From Owenia fusiformis (Eukaryota; Annelida; Polychaeta; Sabellida; Oweniidae): a stretch of 64,000 bases of DNA. The DNA lies in assembly GCA_903813345.2 (NCBI GenBank), contig CAIIXF020000005.1:32863375-32927374 (forward strand), written 5' to 3'. Positions 11,990 through 24,680 of this stretch are shown here, one piece after another. Positions within the stretch are counted from its first letter, which is position 1; the number at the start of each line of letters is the position of its first letter. The position numbers and the translations under genes were made by a program. Under the pieces are notes generated by a model. That model did not search any database. It worked only from the letters and a program-made list of their open reading frames with translations, and was not told the DNA's origin.

Positions 11990-12232
11990 TCAACAATAAA
12001 CCCAAATGTATATCAACAAAGAAATGGGCCCCTAAAACCCAAAAGTGGGCCCAATTTTGAGGCCCATTTTCTTCAAAATTTGGCCTGAAATTAAAAAATA
12101 AGGCCTTAAAAGGCCCAGTTATGACCAAAAAGGCCCACTTTTTGGGGCCTTAAGGCTTTTTTTGGCCCAAAAATGTTTTTGGGCCCCATTTTTTTTTCTG
12201 GGCCCACCAATGGGGGGGGGGGGGGGGCGGGC
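11990..12232. repeat. GGCCC/GGGCC-rich repeat ending in poly-G
   Basis: The stretch is dense in GGCCC and GGGCC words (GGCCTTAAAAGGCCC, TTTGGGGCCTTAAGG), then a G run at about 12212-12228. The same vocabulary builds the satellite at 44340-45895, so this is a short member of that family. Long ORFs on both strands here are by-products of the repeat. Confidence 0.7.
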
Positions 12233-13669
12233 CCCCTTGAGGACAGTCTGTAACCTTACTGTACATTGTTCATCACATTTGATATTGTTTCCTGTGGAAT
12301 GTTTTAGATCTCTCTTTGAATGTTGTTCTAAAGTTGTTCGAGGTAATTTGCTTTGGATTAGCATTCACACGATTTGATTTCTGGGACATTTATCTCTGGG
12401 GCTATTTGAAGGACCATGTTTCTGGTAATTCCAACCAAAGAAACCTAGAACAAGAGAAATCCAGTGCATTGAAAATTGATGTCATGCTCTGTTTATTATA
12501 TGCACAGTCAAAACTATTGAGACAACAGCTTGATTTCTGTCTTGGAAACAACCAAGAGTGGGGGTTCATTTGATACTGTTTCTTTGGAGATATGATTTGA
12601 TTATAATGCTGACATTTATTTACATCTACACTCTTCTAGTTAGAATAAGGAAAAATAATCTAAAACATTCTACGATTAATTCCTATGGATTCCATCACAA
12701 GTTTTGATAGTAACTTTAAGATCAATTCTTATAGATTATGATTTGTCTTCACCCCCTTATTCAAACTTTAATTATAGCATGTACATAGAGTATTGGAAAT
12801 ATGAGTATCAATCCTTTTATCAGTCGAGTAATAATCTTATAGACATTGAGAAAGATCTGGTTTACCCAACATTATGGCAACATCATCAAGACTGATTGCT
12901 CAATCTTGTTTGAATGATAGGACCTGCAACTATTTTTGATGTTAAGAGAATTGGATATATTTTTTATGAAGTTTCTTATCAAATATATTTAGGATTTCAG
13001 TATTCTGGTTTTCAGATTGTAAAAATAATTTCTGAATTATGACAGGTGATGATGATAACCCAACACACAATCTTTATAACTCCCAGGTCCAATGGGTTTT
13101 CCCCCAAACCCAGAGAAATGTTCTCTCACATTTTTTTCTTCAACTAGTATTATTTTGTCTTTTGGTTTTAATGGTTTGGATTGTGATATCAAATGCTTTC
13201 AGTGCCAATTTTGCATTTGTACTGACAGATCAAATTACTTTCACAGAAACTAAAACGATTTGAAATTTGAATATAAGGGGTAAATTCATATGTTATCTGA
13301 TTTGTTGTTTTGTTTATCATGGACCTGATTAGCTGTCTGGCTCAAGGCATTTGCAGACACGTGGGGATTCCCCTCCATGGCCACAGTTTCAACTGTGTTC
13401 ACTCCTGATAGTTCTGTCCACTACTTCAATATGTCAGCAATTATAATATACCCAGAATTTTGGTTTCAAGATATATCTTAAGTATTTGAGATATTATATA
13501 AGCAATAATAATGGGACATAATTGATTGTCCGAGAGAGAAACCTATGGTATACTGCATCTTTAAATACTAGATATCTACCTTTGTTTTACTTAGAGACGT
13601 TGATTCACTTGGAGACTTTACGAGAAATATGGATCAAAATCAGATGTCCTTATTTGATCCTGATGACCA
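12233..13669. other. Non-coding; fragments of family X
   Basis: Fragments at about 12550-12600, 12915-12945 and 13135-13200 match pieces of family X (CTGCAACTATTTTTGATGTT; GGTTTGGATTGTGATAT). The ORFs 12316-12573 and 13039-13263 have no splice context and are not called. Confidence 0.4.
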
Positions 13670-14160
13670 AATGTGAATCATTGTGTTTTATGGATTATAG
13701 GGTCGGCTATGTCGATGGATTTTGACCTTTTGATAAATTTATGGACTTTGTGAGATTGGATTTTGTCTGTCCAACATCATTTCAGACTGAATGCTCCAGT
13801 ATGTAATAATACTAGCTAGTATCAATAACTTTTGATGTTATCAATATTGGCTATCAATTTTAAAGTTGGCAACATGTATTGTATGGCGTAAGTATGAATG
13901 AAATGTTCATTGGTGTTATGGTCTTAGATTGTGGTACTTCAATAGTTGGTGTAGGTGGGATGACACTGTTTCTTTTCATGTTTGATTATGATTTGAAAAA
14001 GTTGGGGTTTGTTTTCCCATGGGCTTTCAAAAGAGTCTCTTGAAAGCCCATGGTTTTCCTGATGACTGGTGTACTCCTAGAGGTTTTCTTTTACTTGCTG
14101 TGTTCTCTGACAATAGTTGGTCCTTTCCTTTTGGTACTTGGGCATATACATTTAAAAATG
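13670..14160 (+). repeat. Family X repeat, copy 1
   Basis: Diagnostic blocks in order are TTGTGTTTTATGGATTATAG, GATTGGATTTTGTCTGTCC, GATGTTATCAATATTGGCTA, AACATGTATTGTA, GGTGTTATGGTCTTAGATTG, TTGGGGTTTGTTTTCC, and a TCCTTTTGGTACTTGGGCAT-like end. The same order recurs at 27960-28220, 35520-35715, 39160-39490 and 48350-48700. This copy is interrupted by the 35-bp hairpin at 14018-14052. Confidence 0.7.
14018..14052. mobile_element. 35-bp hairpin insertion with 7-bp target duplication
   Basis: The 13-nt arm CATGGGCTTTCAA and its exact reverse complement flank a 9-nt centre. GTTTTCC is duplicated on both sides (14011-14017, 14053-14059). Family X copies elsewhere provide empty sites: the copy at 48600 reads GGGGTTTACTTTCCTTATGA with no hairpin. 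The outer arm is identical to that of the insertion at 4899-4930. Confidence 0.8.
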
Positions 14161-15332
14161 TAGCAAATTAAAAGGAGGAGGGAAATTAGCGCAACAGATT
14201 TTTGACAGTCATATGTTGGGTTTTGGACATTTTCTGAGGATTTAAACAATTGCATATGTTAGGCCAATGCTTTACCTCCAGGAAAATCACTTTTAGAGAT
14301 GATAAAATTATTATCCTCCACTTATTTAGTCACTATTTTGTTCTAATGTGTGCCGTCACAGAACGTGTCATCATAATATCTGACTATTCCATCATCTGGC
14401 CGGATGTACACTCATAGTCCAAGAGGTTATTATATTACAAACTAAAATTAGGTAAGAATGATATTCATTTCAAGTTTAGATTGACATTGCAATATATTTT
14501 CCAGTTTGTACAGGATTTGTATCACTGCATTTTGTTTGACTGATCAATTAGAAATTGTTCCGAACTGATTAATTATAAGTCATCATTCTTCATTCATCAG
14601 CTAAAAACTACAGCATTGCCTGCATGTAATGATAAATTAAGAGGTGTTGTAAAAACAGAACTATTTAGTACAGGGAATAACATTACTTTAATATGTCAGT
14701 GGCATATAATATAATGCCTGTCAACTGAGATATATGCAAATGAATTCTAGTCACAATCAGGAATCTCTAGGGGCAATACTGTATATAAGGAAAATCTTTT
14801 ATAATCTTATTAATAGAATAAGCAAAATTGTGTCTATTTATGCATGCCATATAGTGCAATATCATCATATGTTCATTCTATTCATGATCTTGTATCCAAT
14901 TGTCTTCTGATAAAATTTCTCAACAAGGTGCGAATTAAATTCTTATCTTGGCTGTTCTGCTCAAAATTTAATCAATTAAATGCTCATCATACTCAAATTT
15001 GTCCACCCATGTTATCTTGTGATATTTATTACAAATACATGTAGTGTTAAATGGATTCTTTTTATTTTTGATGAGTTGTCATGTATTTTGTTTGAACAAT
15101 TTGTTACCACATCAACCACCCAAGATGGCTTCTCACCCTGGGCCTTATTTGAGTGCTTTAGTGGTTATGTTATTAAATCTGACTGCCTCTTAAGGAGGAT
15201 GAGTGCTAATAATGCTAAAGAGAGTTTTTGATTATTTATACAGGAAAGCATATTTAAGTTGTATATCTAACATCAAGGTTTGATATAGAAAGAGGGGGTT
15301 ATTGTTGAAAATTGAAAATTATGTGGAGTCTT
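14161..15332. other. Non-coding, nothing recognised
   Basis: AT-rich. An AGGTAAGA donor-like site at about 14451 has an upstream ATG, but its frame is closed by a stop. Confidence 0.45.
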
Positions 15333-16071
15333 AAAGGATAGGTATCGATATGGTGAACTGAATTCAACAATGTTTTTCTCTTAAACCAATTATTGAAAAC
15401 ATTCTGTAAAAAACACGGTATTTTATGTAATGTTGACTGATTGACAACAATTTAATGTGAAAACTATTAAGAAATATTTTTTATATAACTGTTTTTGTTA
15501 ACATTTTTTGTTTTTTAGTGCAATTGTTTTTGCTCCTTTCTACCAATTCTTGAGAATGAAATAAAATGTCTTTCCGCACCTTGTTGCATGGAACACAATA
15601 GCATATACAACATGTTTTTAGACTTCTCAATATTATAGTTATAGAAAGGATTTTTTGGTTAATTTTAAAAAAGTATTCAAAAAATTAAAACAAAACCCCC
15701 CCAAAATAGATAAAAATCCAGATAAACCTTTTATTTCACTAACAAGATACTTTTTTAAAATCAACCAAAATTTCCTTTGTACAATTACAATATTGAGAGA
15801 CCTAAACATGTTGTGTTTATGTTGTTTTGTTCGAATGAGGTTCGGAAAGATGTTTCATTTCACTCTGGAAACATGATACCAAGAACTAAACAAGTGTTTG
15901 ATGTGTTTTCTAAAACAATATAGATGAAAGTATATATATATATTTCAAATTATATTGTTACCATTCAAAAGATGACCATTAAATTGACGATGTGTTAAAT
16001 TTTTAGATTTTTTATGACTGGTTTAGAGAAACGTGTGTTCAAAAAGTTCACCATATCAATACCACTCCTTT
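15333..16071. mobile_element. Non-autonomous TIR element (about 740 bp), possibly TTAA-type
   Basis: The left AAAGGATAGGTATCGATATG is answered on the right by the complement of AAAGGAGTGGTATTGATATG. Similarity then continues for about 60 bp (GGTGAACT, then a TTTCTCT..AAACCA block). The left flank is TTAA overlapping the start; the right flank reads TTGA, so a TTAA target is possible but degraded. That would fit Kolobok or piggyBac-like insertion (inference). No transposase is seen. Confidence 0.65.
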
Positions 16072-16264
16072 GAATATTAATAAATGGAACATGGTTGTTA
16101 ATCAAATAATACTGTGGATTATAAGCTTTCTTACATGAACCATATAGAGCCATAGGGGCATCATGCAGTCATTAGGTCATCTTATAAATTGCTATTTAAT
16201 GCAATTTGAAAAATACACTTACATTTAATCTGAAAGGATTGCTTACCTGTTCACCATAAGTACA

Positions 16265-16307
16265 ATGGGGATATTCCCGAGCACTGTTCTGCCAGTCTTA
16301 CAAACAG
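16265..16307 (+). CDS. Candidate alternative first exon 3 (MGIFPSTVLPV...)
   Basis: Fourteen codons plus G (MGIFPSTVLPVLQT) end at a GTAAAT donor in phase 1. The start context is TACAATGGG. Closest relative in the window is the exon at 7544: both have Phe-4, Ser-6 and TVLP. Gly-2 with Ser-6 is compatible with N-myristoylation. A possible follow-on exon in the same phase lies 297 bp downstream (16604-16689). Confidence 0.7.
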
Positions 16308-16603
16308 GTAAATGAGGCCTGAATTATATGGCATATTTTTGTAAATTGTTATTTCATTGATATTCATAAATTAAAATATACCGCAAAGGTTTAGAATTTT
16401 TTGTGGGAGGTTGGTTGTAAATAACATCAGGTACGATTTATCCATGTTTTTTTCTTCGTAGCTTCATTTTACTCATTTGACTCTTAACAACTATCAATCT
16501 AAGTTATTCAAACAATTATTGTTATAAGTGAAGCAAAAATATCAATTATGAATCAAATTATTGCTGATATGTCTAGGCTATGGTTGAGGTATTGTACTCA
16601 TAG

Positions 16604-16689
16604 ATGGTTTTATTGTCTGCTTTCATATTCTGCTGATGCACCTGACAAACCTACATGTCCCTGATCTGATGAAAATATACAATGAACAG
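16604..16689 (+). CDS. Low-confidence internal exon candidate
   Basis: CTCATAG precedes and GTGAGT follows. When entered in phase 1 (first two bases AT), the frame is open for 28 codons to phase 0, ending MHLTNLHVPDLMKIYNEQ. The pyrimidine tract is poor. The 31540-31583 candidate has the same entry and exit phases and also begins AT, so both would complete a GAT (Asp) codon with the G left by the array exons. No homology is recognised, and coincidence is possible. Confidence 0.25.
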
Positions 16690-19600
16690 GTGAGTCACCA
16701 TTATACTAGTGTCTATTATTAATCTCTTACTGATATTTTATAATATGTTGAAATTGCTTTTCAGTAAATTTCTTCCTGTATATATATATTATCAAATGTA
16801 TGGATGTAGCAAATATGACTGATCCATGATCTTCTTAAGTTTTTATTATTGGTAATATATTTATCCACCATTCAAAAACAGATACCCCACACTTTTCTTC
16901 TCTTTTCTTTCACAAAGTTGTTCATACAAGTAAAGATGTCATAACAGTTGAAAACAATTACTTTATTACTAAACCCTTTGATGTTTATGAACAAGCACCC
17001 AGAAAAAATGTTGGCCAAAAGATTATAAACAAAAGCCAAATTAAGTAATTCATTTACCAGTTGCTCTTTATAGAAGAAATCAGAAGAATACTGTAGTTCT
17101 CCATAACAATTATCAGTTTTGTTTCATATTTTAATTTATATAAAAGGTGATGTCATTGTCAAATCAGTGTTTCCCTACCTTAAAGTGTTACTGTTTTTGA
17201 GGTATTTGAGTTTAAGCATGTAAAATCTGTCAAGTTAATTTTTTAATAATTTATTTTGATTCAAATTTAGTTCAACTGGGGCTTTAGCGACCCAGAGGAT
17301 TCTAAACATCATCAACTAGGTTATTAAAGCTATTATCTAAAGTCTGGCACTACAAATCAATACTTGCTTCAAATTAACCTCATTTTCTGAAAGATCATTT
17401 GGACATTGCCAAGACTTTTTTTGACTTCAGAAATTTCATAGAATTGATTTTCAAATCTTACTACAGCTTACCAGAAGTCCATACATTTTGGATTGGACCT
17501 TTTACTGACATCCAATAACCTTGTCAAAGGAGCCTTTCCCAATTAGCTTTACACGTTCATGTTTTTAGCTGCAGTTGTCGCAATAACAGTAACAAAATTT
17601 AGTGGGTTGCCATGATCACTTTTCTGCTGGCCATTGTCAATAGTACCTTATTCAATACTCTCTTACTACACTCATTGATACAATAATCAATGTAATCTCT
17701 TGATCATTTATCCTAATTATCATTTATCCTAATTTATCCTAATTCAGTATTGTTGTGCAGAAACCCACTCTCTCTATATATTTATGTTGTCTCTGAGATT
17801 ATTATCACAACCAAAAGTGCAACTATAGTACATTGGATGACCAAAAACACATATGTGACTTCAAAACAGATATACAGTTAGTCCACATTATGTGATCTCC
17901 ATAATTGAATAAATACCTACTAAAATGAATGCAATTCTGAGACTGTTGGACAACCTTGTATTCAAAAAAATAAGGGAGTATACGGAAATATTCAATTTAC
18001 AAAAAATGATTATTGATAAGGTAAAGTCTAATGTCTATATGAAAACATGTAAATTCATAAAGCATACCCTATAATTTAATCATGAAGGTACATAGTATAT
18101 TCTAATTGTTCTTGACTATGAAACCACTTGAAGCTGTGCACCTTTCACCAAATCCATTACTTGAAATAGGATTTCAAACTTCCAGCTAATAAAATTAAAT
18201 GTCAAGCCATATGTAAGAACTGTGAGTGACACTAAAACATTTTACATTATCTTAGAACAATATATGCCAATAGCAGTATATTAATCCTTGTTTAGGTTGA
18301 GAAATGATAGGATTCAAGAAGGAAAATATGGTTTCTGAAAACTAAATGTTTTCTCAGAAAACCATGTGAAGTCAGCATATTTTGTTTCGATTACTACTTC
18401 AATAAAAAAAAAATATTTGTAACTACAACATAATGAAGAGTTTCTTGGGACTATAATTTTCTAAAATGAATCAATGTTGAATAGTGTATGCAGTATGATT
18501 AATGAGATAACTACGCAAAATCTATATGAATTTTCTTAAATTGCTATTAACACAACTGATTACAGTGATCAGCATGGGTTGATCTAAGAGGTAATGCCAG
18601 GCATATGTTTTTACTAGTTTAATCCCAGGCATAACACACCATCAATAACAAACTAGATAGCTTAAGTGAATGCAACAATACTAACATAATATTTACCATC
18701 CCTACACTATAATGTGTCTTAGCTTTCAAAATGTGAATCAAAGTTTTACTATAAGAATGAATACATTTTCGGTGTATTTTGAAGTTTATCATGTATTATT
18801 TTATTCTCCAAAAATTAAATCCGTAAACAACTAATATCATTTGTGTAAATATCATATGAACATCTTTGGAAATAACACTTTTTAAGGAAAAGGGAAGCTC
18901 ATGTAATACCGTCACCAGAAAATGCAATTTTCTTCCCTATTGATAATGTTTTTGTAGGCTCGTAGGCATTTGTTTAGTATAATTGAGCTTCGTTTTGCTG
19001 AATGGGATTTTATTCTTCAAAACACATGTAAAAGAATATTCTAATGGGTTATCTTGCAGTCTTGCTCAATCTCCTCAAGGATATCTATGTTTATAACTTT
19101 TTTCATATGCTTTAAGGCTTGTCACATTAAGTTTGTCCAACAATTAGGCTAGTCTTTATTTGATTATTCTTATTCACTTATGAGGTCACTGTACAGGTAT
19201 GCAGGGAATTTCCCGATACATGTTGTATTGTTTTGTGTTATTCTACATATTTGAAGTATCTACCACCTTCGGTTTCCAATAGACCTTTGCAGTCTGCATT
19301 GTTTTTGCGCTCACAAAATATTTTGGGAAAATTGAAAGTGACATCTGCACATTGACATCAATAGTCATAGAGCAAGGGAATTCTGTTCTGTTGTATCGGT
19401 TTCATTTTCACACTGGATGAACATATTATAAATAACATAATCATTTGAAGACTTTTTGCAAAGAGGAGTTATATATTCAAAGGCACCGTTATATTACTGT
19501 TAAAACAATAAGAAAGTGATTAAGATTTGCATTTGAAGTACAAATCACCTTGCAAAGTCACTAACTAAACAGCTAGGTCTATGTTTGATGTTTTTGAATG

Positions 19601-22600
19601 AATCTCAAAATAAGTAAACAAATGTCCTGCTGCTTGTGATGATTATTTTAAATACATTTGGATGTAATATGTCAAAGGTCTGAACATCCGGATCCAGTAT
19701 GTCAAAGGTCATAATAATTCTGCACCATTTCAGTTAACAGAACAACCAACCAGTCAAAAACTCATCACGGTCATGTTTTTTGACTTGAATACAACATGGA
19801 ACCTTGTTCAAGGAAATGGAAAGTTCAATCAGAATATACATTCAATGAAGGTATTCTCTTATCAGACTGTCAAGATCAGCTTTAATTGTTGAGGCACTTC
19901 ATCTTATTGATTTTTCTTTTGATCCAGTGTCAATTTGATATAGAAGCCTGTCACATAAGATGCAATACCTTTCCAGTCTGAACAATTAAAAGATTATGAG
20001 AACATATTCTTAAGATTTATTGAAACATTGTGAAATCTATTGGTATTGTGAGTCATATTTGAAGTATTCAGAATTTTAACAACTTCAGTTACTCTGCATA
20101 TCAACTGGATGAATGGACCAGAATCGTTTATGAAGACACAATATTACAGCACAATCTTATTAAATTGATTTTGGTTCAATTAATTGACAGTGCCAGACAT
20201 TAAGATTTGTACATTTATACTGATTGCAACCATAATTAACTCAAACTGTCATATGATTCTAAATTACATAGGGAATTTATTCTCTGCTTCCAGGTCTAAT
20301 ATCAAAGTAATGGATTATTTTACCTTTTTGCAAATGAGGCCAGCAATGATACATATATACAAAGGAAGAACAAATTAAAATGTTCTTTATTAATATAAGT
20401 GACACCTGGTCTCTTTACCTCTAATTCAGAGGCTAACACTTTGATGTCTAACTGTTGTGTGTTTGGATGGGTTGTTTCATTTTGTCATGTTAATGCCATG
20501 TCTGTCTTACTATTCATATTATAAGACGTTATGCCCCGGTTAGAATATCTATGCACAAAGTGGTCATTGATGGGGTCTCAGAGCTGGAGTTACTGGAGTT
20601 ACGATGTGTCTCAAACATGCTATTGGGCTATTTGTCTGCTTTGAAATGAAATTATATGTCAATTTGTCCTGATACACTGACTCAAAATGCAGATACAATT
20701 TGCAATTATTGCTTCAGGGTACACATTGACCTTATACAAAGCAGGGATAGCTTAAATGTATTGCACCTTTGTTGTTTAGTGTTGTATCTCTTCAATGCAA
20801 ATGCAATATTAACACATTTGTACTCTTAATTCAATGTTGAGTCATTCATTTACCTCATTTTCATGGCCGAGTGAGTTTAGGCATTTTTTTGAGGATTGTT
20901 TGATATTCTAGGTACGTATTGTTTGATGTTGTCTTTATTTATGTGTTATCACCTTCACCTTCTGTTTTCTGTTTCAATACAGTGTCAAGCTCTCTTGACA
21001 TATCAGGGCCCCTGGAAAATATTGGATTGGATATCAGTATATAAATAAAAAGAAAAAAATTTCAAAACAAAAATTTTTGCTTTAGGGGGGATAAAAATCA
21101 ATCCAAACTGACATGTTATTTCTTGAAAACAAGTTATAAGGCAATTTTTGGAGCATCATTTTTTTATTTATCTGTTCCTACATGAACCTTGACAAGCGAA
21201 TGTACTTTAGAATGAATGCTAATAATGCTGTTGTTGACATCACATGCTTTTACTTCAGTTGGTCAATCATTAAATTTCACATTTCACCAAACCTTGACCA
21301 GCGCTTTGTTTTTTTCAAATTATAATCTAAGATTCATACAATTTATTTATTTACACTTATTCATAGTTTATTTATATAATCTCACGCATACGATTATGGA
21401 GAAAATCATCCACAAAATTGGTTTAAAAGGAAAACAAAATATCTAACAAAAGCCTGCTACCAGAAGGCAGTCCATCTTGTTGCAGAAACAATACATTGAG
21501 ATATCCAGAATATATGTATTAAGCATCATAATTTGAACAATCTTCAGAATTAATTTCTAAAAACCAGAATATGAAGTCCAACGGCATTTGCCTTAATTAC
21601 TGTCTGGGAAACTTTAGCATCACTTTCATCATGTTTAAGTAGCACCATGTCTTAAACTTTCACATTGGAAAGTTATCTGAAGAATCATTCTTGTCAACAG
21701 CTAAATGGTTTAGAAATGTCTTCATCAAGGTTTTATCAACAATGATGACTTATTCTTACAGAAAGAAAATTTTTGGTGTTCATTCCAAAACAAGATTTTG
21801 TCACAATCCTCAAAAATCTTGATCGACCAACTTTCATTGACTTTGCTCTTTTGTCTGATTGAAACATACCAGTACAGTGTACACTAGATGTTCAGACGTC
21901 AAGAATATAAAATTTTACTGAGTTGCTTCAAGATTGATATTGGTATTTTTATTTCTATTTTTCATATTATTTTGTAAATTGTAATTTCTTAAAGTGTCAC
22001 CTTTAAAAATGGAGTAAAAATGGCTGCTCTCCATGGGAAGTCAATGAATACTTTACTTGTAAAGCAATTATACTACAACTAGAGACAGTTAATCACTAGA
22101 TGAAGATTCATTCAACTCTCACAATTTTTTATTGTGTGGAAATTTCTATGCAGTAAGGCGAAGTAAATGACATAAATTAATTTGACATGGAGAATGAATC
22201 CAGCAACTCATTATATGCTATTCTTTATTCATGCAGACACTTCCATATTCTATGAATTCAGTTCAGTTGCTCAATAGGACAGTATTACAGCGTGCCAGTA
22301 GTCAACTTCAATGAAGTTACTCAGACAGTATCAAGGCATATCAAATGATAGCTTTATTATTCCTTTGAAATGATTGATTGATCGTTGTTGTCAGACATTT
22401 AAGAGATAAGATTAATTTTAAATTGTTGCTGAATTATCACGGATAAATCTTGCAGGAAGCCAGTGGCTATAGTTCCGCTAGTAACTTCTCTCTCAATGCA
22501 GTGTTGTAATCAAAATCAGATAATAATAATCCAAAGATTATTTACTTGTTTAATTAAATCATATTGGACAGTATTACTGCCTGAGTAAATGGCATCACAC

Positions 22601-22955
22601 CTAATTGGAAACCAATAAGTTAGTATTATGTAATTACATTGAAATAACTTTCAATTTAACTAAGGTGTTGTGAGAATAATTATTAATACAATAAGTGATT
22701 AATGATCAGTAGCAAGAGATTTATACCATTAGTAGGATGTGATTCAGAAACTGCAAGACGATACAAATAAACTATAAAGGACTTGTAAAACACAGAAATA
22801 GCAAGGTTTGTAATGTAAGAAATCAATTTTACACTACTGACATTGCTTTATATCAGAATCAAGAGACAGGGAGTCAAGACAAAGTGTATGATTATACAAT
22901 AGATAAATATCATATTGCATTTGATGGGATAAAAATTTCAGCTTGCATCATCACA
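16690..22955. other. Long non-coding interval
   Basis: No exon of the MG type, tandem array or element with clear termini was found in these 6.3 kb. (TA)n runs and AT-rich unique-looking DNA dominate. ORFs at 20184-20378 and 21216-21446 lack splice context. Confidence 0.4.
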
Positions 22956-23013
22956 ATGGGGATGATAATAACAACTCTGAATGAGACATTGACACTCTCT
23001 CATTCAAAATCAG
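22956..23013 (+). CDS. Candidate alternative first exon 4 (MGMIITTLNE...)
   Basis: Nineteen codons plus G (MGMIITTLNETLTLSHSKS) run to a GTAGGC donor in phase 1; the start context is CACAATGGG. The first eight residues are identical to those of the exon at 42897 and nearly identical to 34435 and 38041, defining an MGM-(I/L)-(I/L)-TTL sub-family. Thr-6 after Gly-2 fits MGxxxS/T. A TTTCAG sits 14 bp upstream of the ATG, so a spliced 5' UTR ending there is an alternative. A (TA)n run follows at about 23048-23064. Family X copy 2 lies 5 kb downstream. Confidence 0.7.
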
Positions 23014-24680
23014 GTAGGCTTCTCTTCATCATATGTTAACACTTATTTGATATATATATATATATGCAGTATGATTACACTTTTTTACTGCAAATATGAA
23101 GAAAAAATAAATTATTTGGAAATAATGTGTCATTTTACTTTTGCCATGATTATCAGCAAGAATCTTAACTTATTCTTGATTTCAAACTGAATAGGCTGCT
23201 TTAATTTTCTTTGAAAATACTTCAACAGGTGAAGCAATAGGGTGAATCTTATGTTTTTATCATACCTAAAAAAGGCGGCATCTCACTTTCTTGTCATAAT
23301 GATTCCAGGAATTTCAGGAAATTTTCACATATGTTGTTGTGATCTTTGATTGCATAAGGAAACATTTCCAAACATGACGTTTATTAAGTCGTGATGATAT
23401 TATGAAAGGGATGACACAAATATGCAACCCTTTTTTCACTCATGTTTTTGTTATAGACAAATTTTCATACCCTTCCAAATTAGAAAATCTCTTTAATCTT
23501 TTCAATAATTTCTAAAAACCAAGTCAGTTTGTCATTGACTCCAATGTGAATGACTCCCAATAATACATTGCACTGGAAAATTGCAATTCTGCAAGATTTT
23601 TGTTGATTTCACACAGATAAAGGTGTATGTTTCATGCAATAAACCCTGTATCTACACAAAACAATTAAGAGGGTTGCATTCATATTTTCCATAGTTAAAT
23701 CTGATAGGATACAATGGAAGATTCCATGGTAATTAGGTTTTATTTCGTTGAATGGCTTTGCCTTTATACTTTTACTTATACCATCTAACATTTACTATGC
23801 TTTCCTATTTTTGGTTTGGAATATTACATAGCCCAATGTCAATGTTTATTAGATTTAACGTACATATGAATATACGTAGTATGTATTAATGATATACTAT
23901 TTTTATTTGTTTATATGTTGCCTTAATATCACTCTTGTTATTGTGCGATCAACATCTTTCATTTCAGGCCATTGGTCTTCTTAATTAAACCATATCATAA
24001 AAATGAAATTCTTGTGATCAATTCATGCATGAGAAATATCTACAGGCTCTGGAAGACATGGCATTTTCACATATAAGTGTCTTACACTCTATTAACTTAT
24101 CTAACCTTGGGGTCATTACTAATATGTATAAAGAAATATTACCTTTGACAAAATACTGTAATTTGCCAAGTGATATGAATCAAATATACCACAATTAATT
24201 TCATATTTTTAGTTTATATTTACATCTACAGAGTGGGCTGAAAATGTTAATTTTTATACCACTCTACAATAACTATTTTATAGTTACTCTACTAAACAAT
24301 TCTAATATACGATCAATATTTGCAAACTACCCAATTTAAGGATAGAAGAAATATTGAATTTCAAAAAGTTTATGTGCATTTGAAATGGAGAGCCTTATTA
24401 GTTAGTTAATAAAATAAATCAATTAAATAATTATTTAATTAAATCATTTAATGCACCTTCAATTTAGATTTAGTATTTTGTATGTAGAAGATGGAAAAAC
24501 ACCTTTTGTGGGGTCACACAATTTCTTCTTTGACATCTTTATGTGCCCTCAGTGTTAGCCTTTCACCTACTTACCAATACTTCCAATATAATGTAATTAC
24601 AGGGTTGTTTATAATAACAAGTTCATAAAATATTTGAAATTTGCCTTAAGTGATGATTATGGTTATCATTGATAGCAAAA
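23014..24680. other. Non-coding, nothing recognised
   Basis: Intron-like AT-rich sequence; includes a (TA)n run near 23048. Confidence 0.45.
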
